Shown here: piece after piece, positions 7,036 through 14,633 of the stretch
How the letters are laid out: each line of letters begins with the position of its first letter
Numbering within the stretch: the stretch's first letter is position 1
Origin: Pedosphaera sp.
GTDB taxonomy: Bacteria; Verrucomicrobiota; Verrucomicrobiia; Limisphaerales; SXTU01
Direction of reading: 5' to 3'
Assembly: GCA_009695395.1 (NCBI GenBank)
Contig: SIBB01000002.1
Location: 1 to 29,710 of the forward strand
Length of the DNA stretch: 29,710 nt
The notes under the pieces: generated by a model
What the model saw: the letters and a program-made list of their open reading frames with translations, nothing else
What the model was told of the DNA's origin: nothing
The model's database searches: none
Program-made: the position numbers and the translations under genes

Positions 7036-9359
7036 CGCAACGTGAGTTTGTGTCCGTTGCGCTCCGCATTCCCGGCGCGGTCGCGGGCGGTGGCAGTGAG
7101 CTCCTTCGCGGCAGTCAAGGTCAGCTCCCAGTCCGCGACGCCCGCGTGCTGCGTCACGATTTTCGCCCGTTGGCCGTTCACCGTCACGTCGGCGACCTCG
7201 CCATTGTCGTGGGTCACGCCGCGCACGAGCAGCTTGCCGTCGGCCTGCTTGCGGGCGGAGGTGATGACCGTCGCGGGCGGCAGGTCGTCGACGGGCGCGA
7301 GCAGTTGAGGAAACGCGACGGGCGCGGATTTCGCGGCGCGCACGTCCTTGCCGGTGAACTTCTCCACACTCGCAAACCCCGCGCTGCCGGCCGCCGGGAA
7401 CTTCGTGCTGACCACCTTCGTCACCTCGCCCGCCGCCGGGTAGCCGTGGAAGAAGTAAGTCACCGCGTGCTCCAGCTTGTCGTTGCGCGGGCCGCCACCG
7501 AGGTCCACGACCTTGCCAGCGCGCGACTCGCTGCCGGGCCAACTCACGTTGCGGAAGTGGCCCGCCGTGCCGGCCTTCGGCGACGTGCAGGCCATCTGAA
7601 TGAGCGGGTCGCGGCCCGAGCGGCAGTTGATGAGCTGCACGTTCTCGTAGGTGAAGTCGCCATGCTGAATGCTCTCGTCGTCGTGGCCGCGATTGATTGG
7701 CTCCGACCCGACTTGCGTGAAGCTGATGTTGCGATAGACGTGCGCGTCGTAGTCCGGGTGATAGATGCCATAGACGCCGTTGCTCACCGTAAGGCCGTCG
7801 AGGAGGAAGTGCGACAGGTTCGGGCGCATCACGTAGTGCGTCTCCCACGCACGCAGGTTCCGCGCGATGAAGGGATGCTCGCGGTCGCCGCCCACCGAGC
7901 CGTTCACGTCGTCGCCGAAGTTGAAGCTGTAGAGGCCCTCGCTGTGCGACTCGTTGTCCTCGAAGCGGAGGAAGGGAATCTTCCGCACGTCCACGCGGGC
8001 GCGCTCACCGTTGGGCTGGAGCGTGTTCAGCTCCGGGTTGAAGTTGCTGCGCTTGGCGATCTCGAAGTGGTAGCCGTATTGATCGTTCTCGCAGGCGACG
8101 TTTCGCGTGAAGGAGTTGCGCCCGTTGGCCCACCAGAAGCCTGCCCCGTCGTTCCCATCGAAGGGCAAGACCTGTTTCGGCAACCGTTTCCCGTGATACG
8201 CCTGCACGGCGAGATTACGGTCGAGGAGGTTGTATTCCTCCGTCGCGTCTTCGAGGAAGAAGCCGTGGCCCACCGACTGGTAGCCCACGCAATCGCGCAC
8301 CACGAGGAAGTCCGTGCCGTGGATGGTGAGCCAGCGATTGTGCGAATCCCAGATGCTCGCGCCGAGCACGCCGCTGCCGCGCATGGAGTCGCGCACGAGA
8401 TGGAAGTGGATGGCGTATTTGCCCAGCACGTTCTCTTTGCCGAGGTGTCGAAACTCCGCGTAGCTGATGCCGCCAGTGCTGTCGCGGTGGAACATCGTGT
8501 GCCCGCGCACGCCGTCGGGCTTGGCGGACTCGATGGTGACGTTGCGGGACAAGTTCGCGACCTCGCTGCGGTAATCGCCCTGGCCCAAGTGCGCGTAGTC
8601 CAACGCGCGGTCGAGCGTGACCAGGTCGCCGGCCAACGCGGTGATGCGACGCTCCTCGGTCTGCACCTTGCGGGGGCTTTTGGCGGACTGGCGGAAGGTG
8701 TTGCCGCTGCCGTAGCTCTCCTTCGAGACGGTGACGATGACGGTGTCGCCCACGCGCCAACCGGTGACCGGCGCGGAGAGTTTCACGGTGGCATCTCCGG
8801 CCTTCACCGACGCGCCGAGCTTCAGCCAAGTGCGGTTCATCGGTGCGCCGTGCGTCTCCCAGCGACCGCCGCAGTTGAGGATGGCGGGCAAGGTCTCCTT
8901 GTTCATGCCCTCGAAGTGAACGAGCCGGATCAGCGCAGTGACGCCCGCGGGAATGGGCTGCTCCGCCGTGCCGATCTCGAGCACGGGCAACACGCCGGCC
9001 TTCTCGACACTCGGCGCGTCCACGTGGCAATCGAATCCGTCCTCCGTCGTTGTCTCGCCCGGCTCAACCTTGATGAGGCCGACTTCCAATCGCGTGGACT
9101 TCTCGCGACTGAACGCGAGTGTGCCGGCGACGTGAATCATGCGCAGCGCGTCCGTCGAGGCCACGTCATACACAACTTTGTGTCCCGCGCGGACCTGCAC
9201 GCGGTCGCCCGCCTTTGGTGTGCGGCCGTTGGCCCATGTCCCGGCAGCGGACCACGCGCCGCTCTTAGCCGAGCGGGCGTCGAAGGTGACAGGCGCGTTT
9301 TGAGCGGAGAGTGGGGGCGCAGCCAACGCGAGCGCGACCAGCAACAACAGGGTTTTCAT
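7032..9359 (-). CDS. Secreted G8-domain / right-handed beta-helix protein resembling CEMIP/TMEM2
   Basis: A 775-residue exported protein. Residues 1-20 form a signal peptide. Residues about 25-165 have the G8 pattern (GAWSAAGTWANGRTP, then GDRVQV..GHKVVYD), a beta-rich domain known from PKHD1, TMEM2/CEMIP2 and CEMIP. Residues about 200-560 form a right-handed beta-helix with features closely like the CEMIP core: SYAEFRHLG near 300, YAIHFHL at 315-321, NRWLTIHGT at 341-349, and SVGHGFFLED at 362-371. The tail (about 690-775) looks like a small beta-sandwich. Animal CEMIP proteins degrade hyaluronan, so a role in glycan binding or cleavage is a reasonable inference, not a demonstrated one. It leads the operon and overlaps the amidohydrolase by four bases. 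It is separated from the TIG gene by 95 bases containing a palindrome. Confidence 0.9.
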   Translation of the reverse strand: MKTLLLLVALALAAPPLSAQNAPVTFDARSAKSGAWSAAGTWANGRTPKAGDRVQVRAGHKVVYDVASTDALRMIHVAGTLAFSREKSTRLEVGLIKVEPGETTTEDGFDCHVDAPSVEKAGVLPVLEIGTAEQPIPAGVTALIRLVHFEGMNKETLPAILNCGGRWETHGAPMNRTWLKLGASVKAGDATVKLSAPVTGWRVGDTVIVTVSKESYGSGNTFRQSAKSPRKVQTEERRITALAGDLVTLDRALDYAHLGQGDYRSEVANLSRNVTIESAKPDGVRGHTMFHRDSTGGISYAEFRHLGKENVLGKYAIHFHLVRDSMRGSGVLGASIWDSHNRWLTIHGTDFLVVRDCVGYQSVGHGFFLEDATEEYNLLDRNLAVQAYHGKRLPKQVLPFDGNDGAGFWWANGRNSFTRNVACENDQYGYHFEIAKRSNFNPELNTLQPNGERARVDVRKIPFLRFEDNESHSEGLYSFNFGDDVNGSVGGDREHPFIARNLRAWETHYVMRPNLSHFLLDGLTVSNGVYGIYHPDYDAHVYRNISFTQVGSEPINRGHDDESIQHGDFTYENVQLINCRSGRDPLIQMACTSPKAGTAGHFRNVSWPGSESRAGKVVDLGGGPRNDKLEHAVTYFFHGYPAAGEVTKVVSTKFPAAGSAGFASVEKFTGKDVRAAKSAPVAFPQLLAPVDDLPPATVITSARKQADGKLLVRGVTHDNGEVADVTVNGQRAKIVTQHAGVADWELTLTAAKELTATARDRAGNAERNGHKLTLR

Positions 9360-9422
9360 CGCAATACCGGACTGGCTGGAAGGAGAGGCGATTCAAACGC
9401 AGCCGGGAAGGTGCAGCTGACG

Positions 9423-9448
9423 GAGCGCGGATGCCCACGTCCGCGCTC
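9423..9448. repeat. Gene-end palindrome (GAGCGCGGA/TCCGCGCTC)
   Basis: A 9-base perfect stem (9423-9431 with 9440-9448) surrounds an 8-base loop. It starts 6 bases past the stop codon of the minus-strand TIG protein. No T-run follows on the minus strand, so it is more likely an interspersed palindrome than a classical terminator, though it may still protect or end the transcript. Confidence 0.6.
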
Positions 9449-9454
9449 TAAGCG

Positions 9455-12085
9455 CTACGGCGCGCGGAGACGGTAGAACTTGCGCGGCGGCGAGGTGTCG
9501 TTCGTGACGTAGTGGAACACCACCGCCTGGTTCGTCACTCGCACGACGGTCTCGGCGACGACCGTCCACACGTTGATGGTCGAGATGAGATTCGGGTTGA
9601 ACTCGAGAGTGAAGTTCGCCGCGCTCACTGGCCAGTGCAGCACAAAGAGTGGCGATCCGGGGACGTAGTCGAAGGAGAGCACACGTTCCGCGTCCGTCAC
9701 GACGGCGAAGTAGAGCGAGCTGAAGTTGTCGGTTGGATTGAAGTCGCTCTCGATGAGCGTGAGGTTGACGCGGTTCTCTGCCAACCCGTTGACAGCCGCC
9801 GTGGCGATGATAGTCACGGTCACGGCCTGCCCGTTTGTCACCGCGCCTATCGGGCAGGTCACAATTCCGTTTGCGAACGTGGGGGTTCCCCGGCTGCTCG
9901 TCGCGGAGACGAAGGTGTAGCTGGTCGGCAGCGTGTCCGTGAGCGTGACGCCGCTGGCGATGGAAGACCGGCTGTTCGTCACGGTGATCGTGATGGTCAC
10001 GTTGGAGCCGAACGCGACGATGGCCGGCGAGTTGGTTTGCAGCGCGGTCAGGTCCGGGCTGGTGGTGACGGTGTAGTTGATCGACGCCGCGCCCGAGCCG
10101 TCCGGCGTCACGACGGTGAGCGGGCCGGTGGTCGCGCCGGAGGGAACCACCGCGATGAGCTGCGTGTCGGTCACGAAGGAGAAGCCAGCGTTGATGCCGT
10201 TGAAGCGCACCGCCGTCGCGTTGGTGAAGCTGCGGCCGCTCACCGTCACAGTCGTTCCTACCGGCCCGAGCAAGGGCGTGAAGCTGTCCACGCGCGGTGT
10301 CACGGTGAAGTTCCCCGTGCTGGCGATGACACCGCCTGGCGTGGTCACGGTGACGAGGCCGGAGATGGCGTTGGTGGGCACGAGCACCGTCATCTGCGTG
10401 GCGGTCAGACTCGTGATGGGCGCGCTGATCGTCGTTGAGTTCACCGCTGCGAAGGTGACGGAAGAGACGCCCGTGAAGTTCGTCCCTGTGAGCGTCACCG
10501 TCGCTCCGACCACGCCCGTGGCCGGAGCGACGGTGGTCAAGCGCGGTGGCAGATAGAACGGCACGCTGCTCGTCACTGAGCCGCCGGGAGTGGTGACAGA
10601 GATCGGCCCCGTGGTCGCGACGGCGGGAACAGTCGCTGTGATTTGTGTGTCCGCCGCCAGGCTGAAGGCGGCGGCGATGCCGTTGAAGCTCACGTTCGTT
10701 GCGCCGAGGAAGTTCGCGCCCTCGAGTGTCACGGTCGCGCCGGGCAGTCCGTTCGTCGGGGTGAAACTGGTGATGACCGGCGCGAGCGCGAAGACGGTGA
10801 GGTTGCTGCTGGTCACGTTCGTGCCGCTGGGCGAGATGATGCGGATGGGGCCGTTGGTGGCTCCGACCGGCACGGTGGCGCGGAGCTGCGTGGCGGCCAC
10901 GATGGAGACGGCTGAGGCGTTGGTGAACCCGCCGGTCGCGCTGGTGAAGGCGACATTCGTCACTTCGAGAAAGTTGAAACCCTCCACCACCACCTGCGAG
11001 CCAACCTGCGCCGCGATGGGGCTGAAGCCGGTGATGAACGGGCCGATGATGAAGTTGCTACCCGTCGTGTTCGTGCCGGCGGGGTTGAGCACGCGGAGGG
11101 GGCCGGTGGTCGCGCCGGTCGGAACGGTGGCGGAGATTTGTGTGTCCGACGTGACCGCGAACACGGCGTTGGTCCCGTTGAAAGAGACGTTGGTCGCCGT
11201 GGTGAAGTTGAGTCCGGTGATGACCACCGGGTCGCCGACCTTGCCACCGAAGGGCGAGAATTCTGTAATCACAGGAGCCAACCCGCTCACCACGAAGTTG
11301 CTGCCGCTGGTCGCCGTGCCGGTGGGCGTGGTGACGGAGAGGAGGCCGGTGGTGGCGGTCGAGGGCACGGTCGCGTGAATCTGCGAGGCGGCGGTGACGC
11401 TGAAAGCCGAGGCGTTCACGCCGTTGAACTTCACCGCTGTCGTGCCCGTGAAGTCACCGCCGGAGATGATGACCACTGAGCCGGTCGCGCCCAGACTCGG
11501 CGTGAAGCCGGTGATAACCGCCGTGCCCGAGATGACGAAGTTCGTCGTGGTGGTGTTGGTGCCGGCGAAGGTCGAGACAGAGAGCGGACTTGAGACTGCG
11601 CCCGCCGGGATCGTGACGACGAGTTGATTGGCCGCAGTAACGGTCGGGGCGGCGGCCTGCAAACTGCCGAACCGGACGGTGGTCTGGCTACTGATGAAAT
11701 TGGCTCCGAAGACGGTCACCTGGTTGCCGACGGTTCCGATGGCTGGAGTGAAGCTGTCCACGCGGGGCGCGACGGTGAAGGTGGCCGCGCTGGAGAGGGT
11801 CCCGGCATTGACGGTCACACTGATCGGGCCGGTCAGTGCGTCCACCGGGACGACGGCGGTGATCTGGGTTGCGGAAGGTGGATTGAAGGACGCCGCAGTC
11901 GGAGAGTTCCCGAACTTGACTTGCGACGCGGTGCTCAAGCCGGTGCCAGTGATGGTGACGGTGGTTCCCGGTCCACCCGAAGTCGGCGTGAAGCTCGTGA
12001 TGCTCTGTGCGTGGGAGTGCGAGCCAGCGGCCAGCCAGACAAGCACGAGCCATGAGCCTAGCAGGGATGGTTGCGAACGAATCAC
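9455..12085 (-). CDS. Secreted IPT/TIG-repeat protein with DUF11 domain and FYRLR C-terminus
   Basis: An extracellular or cell-surface protein with no catalytic domain. Numbered from a TTG at 12121 (888 aa), eight IPT/TIG immunoglobulin-like repeats of about 80 residues run from 41 to 687. Each starts with an ITSFTP- or VDSFTP-like strand, then G..G..V.I.G.NF, V.F.G, Q....VP and G...V.TP.G. A DUF11 domain (about 688-810) follows, with ITVTNS...GVTLTDTLP. The last 65 residues end in KFYRLRAP, a tail I recall in many secreted Verrucomicrobia proteins. I prefer the GTG at 12085 (876 aa) because it gives a normal signal peptide ending His-Ser-His-Ala. Likely roles are adhesion or carbohydrate binding. 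The repeats are rich in Thr, Val and Ala and recur at DNA level, so copy number may vary. It uses TAG as its stop. Confidence 0.9.
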   Translation of the reverse strand: MIRSQPSLLGSWLVLVWLAAGSHSHAQSITSFTPTSGGPGTTVTITGTGLSTASQVKFGNSPTAASFNPPSATQITAVVPVDALTGPISVTVNAGTLSSAATFTVAPRVDSFTPAIGTVGNQVTVFGANFISSQTTVRFGSLQAAAPTVTAANQLVVTIPAGAVSSPLSVSTFAGTNTTTTNFVISGTAVITGFTPSLGATGSVVIISGGDFTGTTAVKFNGVNASAFSVTAASQIHATVPSTATTGLLSVTTPTGTATSGSNFVVSGLAPVITEFSPFGGKVGDPVVITGLNFTTATNVSFNGTNAVFAVTSDTQISATVPTGATTGPLRVLNPAGTNTTGSNFIIGPFITGFSPIAAQVGSQVVVEGFNFLEVTNVAFTSATGGFTNASAVSIVAATQLRATVPVGATNGPIRIISPSGTNVTSSNLTVFALAPVITSFTPTNGLPGATVTLEGANFLGATNVSFNGIAAAFSLAADTQITATVPAVATTGPISVTTPGGSVTSSVPFYLPPRLTTVAPATGVVGATVTLTGTNFTGVSSVTFAAVNSTTISAPITSLTATQMTVLVPTNAISGLVTVTTPGGVIASTGNFTVTPRVDSFTPLLGPVGTTVTVSGRSFTNATAVRFNGINAGFSFVTDTQLIAVVPSGATTGPLTVVTPDGSGAASINYTVTTSPDLTALQTNSPAIVAFGSNVTITITVTNSRSSIASGVTLTDTLPTSYTFVSATSSRGTPTFANGIVTCPIGAVTNGQAVTVTIIATAAVNGLAENRVNLTLIESDFNPTDNFSSLYFAVVTDAERVLSFDYVPGSPLFVLHWPVSAANFTLEFNPNLISTINVWTVVAETVVRVTNQAVVFHYVTNDTSPPRKFYRLRAP

Positions 12086-12156
12086 CGCCCTGACTGAATC
12101 AGATTTTTCCACTACAGGCAAACGAGCAGACGGCCCAAGCGCTCAGGAAAACTCCG

Positions 12157-12194
12157 TAGCCCGTGCCGGCGACTTGCAGTCGCCGGCAGGGCTA
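12157..12194 (-). terminator. Large palindrome at the livF stop; terminator-like
   Basis: The arms tgccggcgact (12164-12174) and agtcgccggca (12178-12188) form an 11-base perfect stem with a tgc loop. Past a one-base bulge the stem continues with tagccc/gggcta, about 17 pairs in all. The livF stop codon (12192-12194, cta on the plus strand) is the outermost part of the stem. On the minus strand the hairpin is followed after four bases by TTTT, so it could work as an intrinsic terminator. It shares TAGC ends and a GACTT core with the palindrome at 20851-20878. Confidence 0.65.
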
Positions 12195-12899
12195 CCCACC
12201 GAGATACGCGCTCTTCACCTGCGGGTTGCTGCGGAGCTTGGCGGACTCGTCTTGCAGGATGACCTTGCCCGTCTCCAGCACGTAGCCGAAACGCGAGACT
12301 TCGAGGGCGAGGTTCGCGTTCTGCTCGACGAGCAGGATAGTGATGCCTTGCTGTTTGTTGATCTCCACAATCTTCTCAAAAATGGTTTTCACCAGCAGTG
12401 GCGCGATGCCGAGGGAGGGTTCATCCAGCATGAGGAACTTGGGCTTGCTCATCAGCGCGCGGCCGATGGCGAGCATCTGCTGCTCGCCGCCGGAGAGGGT
12501 GCCGGAGATTTGCTTCGCCCGTTCTTTCAAGCGCGGGAAGACGTTGAAGACGTAGTCCATGTCCGCTGCGATGCCGGGCTTGTCGCTGCGGAGGTAGGCG
12601 CCCATCTGCAAGTTCTCCAGCACGGTGAGGTTGGCGAAGACCATGCGGCCCTCGGGCACGTGCGCGAGGCCGAGCTTCACGATCTCGTGCGCGGGTAGGT
12701 TCGTGATGTTCCGTCCCTCGTAAATCACCTCGCCCGCCTGCGCCCGCTGCAAGCCGGAGATGGCGCGCAAGGTCGTCGTCTTCCCCGCGCCATTGCCGCC
12801 GATGAGCGTGACAATGTCGCCCTGCGGCACGGAGAGGGAGACGCCGTGGAGCGCGGCGATGGCGCCGTAGCTTACCGAAAGATTTTTCACTTCGAGCAT
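12192..12899 (-). CDS. livF: LivF-type branched-chain amino acid ABC transporter ATPase
   Basis: A 235-residue cytoplasmic ATPase of the HAAT (LivF) family, the normal length. Walker A GGNGAGKTT at 34-42, signature LSGGEQ at 135-140 and Walker B FLMLDE at 155-160 are intact, followed by the ILLVEQN region. It would pair with LivG to energise import of branched-chain or other amino acids, or urea and related compounds, through LivH/LivM permeases. It begins 2 bases after the livG stop and is certainly co-transcribed with it. No permease or binding-protein gene is present in the window, so partners must lie elsewhere or be lost. A palindrome covers its stop codon. Confidence 0.93.
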   Translation of the reverse strand: MLEVKNLSVSYGAIAALHGVSLSVPQGDIVTLIGGNGAGKTTTLRAISGLQRAQAGEVIYEGRNITNLPAHEIVKLGLAHVPEGRMVFANLTVLENLQMGAYLRSDKPGIAADMDYVFNVFPRLKERAKQISGTLSGGEQQMLAIGRALMSKPKFLMLDEPSLGIAPLLVKTIFEKIVEINKQQGITILLVEQNANLALEVSRFGYVLETGKVILQDESAKLRSNPQVKSAYLGG

Positions 12900-12901
12900 C
12901 G

Positions 12902-13699
12902 TCAGGCTTCCTTCGGGTGTTCCTCGCCGAGATACGCTTCGATGACTTTGGGATTGCGCCTCACTTCCGTCGGCGTGCCTTCGGCGATCTTCACGCCGTA
13001 GTCGAGCACCGCGATGCGCTCGCAGATTCCCATCACGACCTGCATGTCGTGCTCCACCAGCAGGACGGCGAGGCGATACTTGTCCTTGATGAAGCGGATG
13101 AGTTGCATCAGCTCGACTTTCTCGGTCGGGTTCATGCCGGCGGCGGGCTCATCCAGCAGCAGGAGCTTCGGGCGCGTGGCGAGGGCGCGGACGATTTCCA
13201 ACCGGCGCTGGTCGCCGTAGGGCAGGCTCTTGGCCGGTGCGTCGGCGAATTTTCCGAGCTTGAAAATCTCCAGCATGTCCATGACCTGCGCGGCAATTTC
13301 CTTCTCCTCGTTCCGAAAGACCGGCCCGCGCGTGAGCGAGTGCGCGACGCCGCTGACGACGTGCAGGTGGAAGGCGACGCGCACGTTGTCGAAGACCGAG
13401 AGCGACGGGAAGAGGCGGATGTTTTGGAACGTCCGCGCGATGCCGTGCTCGGTGATCTCGTAGGGCGCGAGGCCGTGGATGTCGTGGCCGCCGAACGCGA
13501 TGCCGCCCTCGGTCGGCTCATAGACGCCGGTGATGAGGTTGAAGACAGTGGTCTTACCCGCGCCGTTCGGCCCGATGAGCCCAAAGAGCTGGTCGGGCTG
13601 AATCTGAAGGTCCAGCGCATTGACCGCTGTGAGGCCGCCGAAACGGATCGTGCAAGCGCGCACGTCGAGCAGCGGGGCGGGGTTGACGGTGGCAGACAT
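12902..13699 (-). CDS. livG: LivG-type branched-chain amino acid ABC transporter ATPase
   Basis: A 265-residue HAAT-family ATPase. Walker A GPNGAGKTT is at 43-51, the family-typical signature region LPYGDQRR at 159-166, and Walker B LLLLDE at 179-184; EHDMQVVM and the C-terminal IEAYLG end are typical of LivG. The ATG at 13699 was chosen because homology begins shortly after it; the open frame continues to 13816, but the added 39 residues look non-coding. It is the first gene of a two-gene livGF unit and diverges from the small Lys-rich gene at 13914. In most genomes livH and livM precede livG; here they do not. Confidence 0.93.
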   Translation of the reverse strand: MSATVNPAPLLDVRACTIRFGGLTAVNALDLQIQPDQLFGLIGPNGAGKTTVFNLITGVYEPTEGGIAFGGHDIHGLAPYEITEHGIARTFQNIRLFPSLSVFDNVRVAFHLHVVSGVAHSLTRGPVFRNEEKEIAAQVMDMLEIFKLGKFADAPAKSLPYGDQRRLEIVRALATRPKLLLLDEPAAGMNPTEKVELMQLIRFIKDKYRLAVLLVEHDMQVVMGICERIAVLDYGVKIAEGTPTEVRRNPKVIEAYLGEEHPKEA

Positions 13700-13913
13700 T
13701 GTTTCGTGCGAAACTGGAAACGAAAAGCGGAGGCGTTGTCGAGTCTGCGAATCAACGGAACGTTCAAACGCGATGGAGGAAGGAATGCCTGGCTGCTGCT
13801 TCGGTTGGCCTGTCATTCGCAGTTGCAGTCGCGCGGTCAGCCAGCATGATGCCGGCGCCAGCGGAGAAACAACTATGCCGCCGGTGAGTCAACCGCAGTA
13901 TAAAGCTAAACAT
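13700..13913. promoter_or_regulatory. Divergent intergenic region between livG and a small Lys-rich gene
   Basis: A 214-base spacer that must carry promoters for both directions. Immediately before the livG ATG is the short palindrome gtttcg-tg-cgaaac (13701-13714), with another gaaacg at 13717-13722. On the plus strand TATAAA at 13899-13904 resembles a -10 box, but it lies only 9 bases before the ATG at 13914 and has no good -35 partner, so a very short leader or a chance match is possible. No Shine-Dalgarno sequence precedes either start. Confidence 0.35.
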
Positions 13914-14036
13914 ATGGGCGATAAATCCCCCAAGGCCACGCAGAAGAAGTCCACCCAGAAGCAGACCAAGGTCTCCAGCGCCAACCTGAAGAAGCAGCAG
14001 GCCGTCGCCGCCAAGCCTGCGGCCAAGAAGAAGTAG
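13914..14036 (+). CDS. Small Lys-rich basic protein (40 aa), MGDKSPK type
   Basis: Forty residues with 13 Lys and 7 Gln, starting MGDKSPK and ending in KPAAKKK. There is no signal peptide or membrane segment, so it is probably cytoplasmic and could bind nucleic acid or the ribosome by charge. I recall small proteins with this MGDKSPK opening as conserved hypotheticals in Verrucomicrobia and related phyla; their function is not known to me. An upstream in-frame ATG at 13875 would add 13 residues, but the conserved-looking start is at 13914. Codon use is GC-rich at third positions, which supports real coding. A hairpin follows the TAG stop by 15 bases. Confidence 0.7.
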   Translation: MGDKSPKATQKKSTQKQTKVSSANLKKQQAVAAKPAAKKK

Positions 14037-14051
14037 CCTCCCCTCAACTGT

Positions 14052-14077
14052 CCCTCCCGATGTGAAAACCGGGAGGG
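14052..14077 (+). terminator. Hairpin after the Lys-rich gene
   Basis: An 8-base perfect stem, ccctcccg (14052-14059) with cgggaggg (14070-14077), encloses a 10-base A-rich loop. It sits between the small gene ending at 14036 and the next ATG at 14122. Only a short ttt follows, so termination would be partial; it may separate expression of the two small genes. Confidence 0.45.
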
Positions 14078-14121
14078 GCAGGTTTCGCAATCGCCCCGTT
14101 TCCAAAACCCAGCCTGCTCCC

Positions 14122-14355
14122 ATGTCAAAGCTGCTCAAACTCCAACAAGGTCAGGTCTGGAAAATGGGCGAGAACTTCCTGCGCATCACGCGTCTGGAAC
14201 GGATGGCGGTGGAATACAAGTCCGCGACGGGCCCTGCTGGCAAAGGCGCCACGCTCCATTCAGTCACGAAGAAGGAATTCTGCCGCCTGATAAAAAGCGC
14301 CCTCCTTCAGCCCTCCGCGCCCGCGCCGCTGCCAAGGCCCGCGCGCCCGGAGTGA
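14122..14355 (+). CDS. Small conserved-looking cytoplasmic protein (77 aa)
   Basis: A 77-residue protein without signal peptide or transmembrane segment. The first 60 residues alternate charged and hydrophobic positions and look like a small beta-rich fold (GQVWKMGENFLRITRLE, then AVEYKS, then a helix KKEFCRLIKSALL). The last 15 residues are Pro/Ala-rich. I do not recognise the family. It lies 85 bases after the Lys-rich gene in the same direction and may share its transcript if the hairpin between them is leaky. High GC at third positions and the structured pattern support a real gene. The next 278 bases, 14356-14633, hold nothing I can identify. Confidence 0.65.
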   Translation: MSKLLKLQQGQVWKMGENFLRITRLERMAVEYKSATGPAGKGATLHSVTKKEFCRLIKSALLQPSAPAPLPRPARPE

Positions 14356-14633
14356 GGGTGACTTCAGCTTCCCAGAGGTCCCGCGTCCGCAGTTTGTGAC
14401 GCGTCCGGCTGCCGGTGACCGTTCGGCCACCGTCACGCGTTCCCGCCCCCGTCCGCGCCTCTCCGCGCACGCCAAAAGCCACACGTTGCTCCATCAGCAC
14501 TTGCAGGAACCAGTTGCCTGCCTGTTTAGCAACACCCGATACCAACAGAGAGTTCCTTCCGCATCCGGCAAAACTTCCTCCTTAACCTCCCGAAGCCGCG
14601 CGCGCATACTCCCGTCAACTTTCAGCCGACACG

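Noticed and set aside
7050..9476. 808-codon open frame on the plus strand
   Set aside because: Shadow of the G8 beta-helix gene, with no signal peptide or recognisable domain, and rich in Val-Ala-His-Arg as antisense frames here are.
9455..12085. Repeat array considered as CRISPR or VNTR
   Set aside because: The period is about 240 bases, in frame, with divergent copies that encode TIG domains; no short identical repeats with unique spacers.
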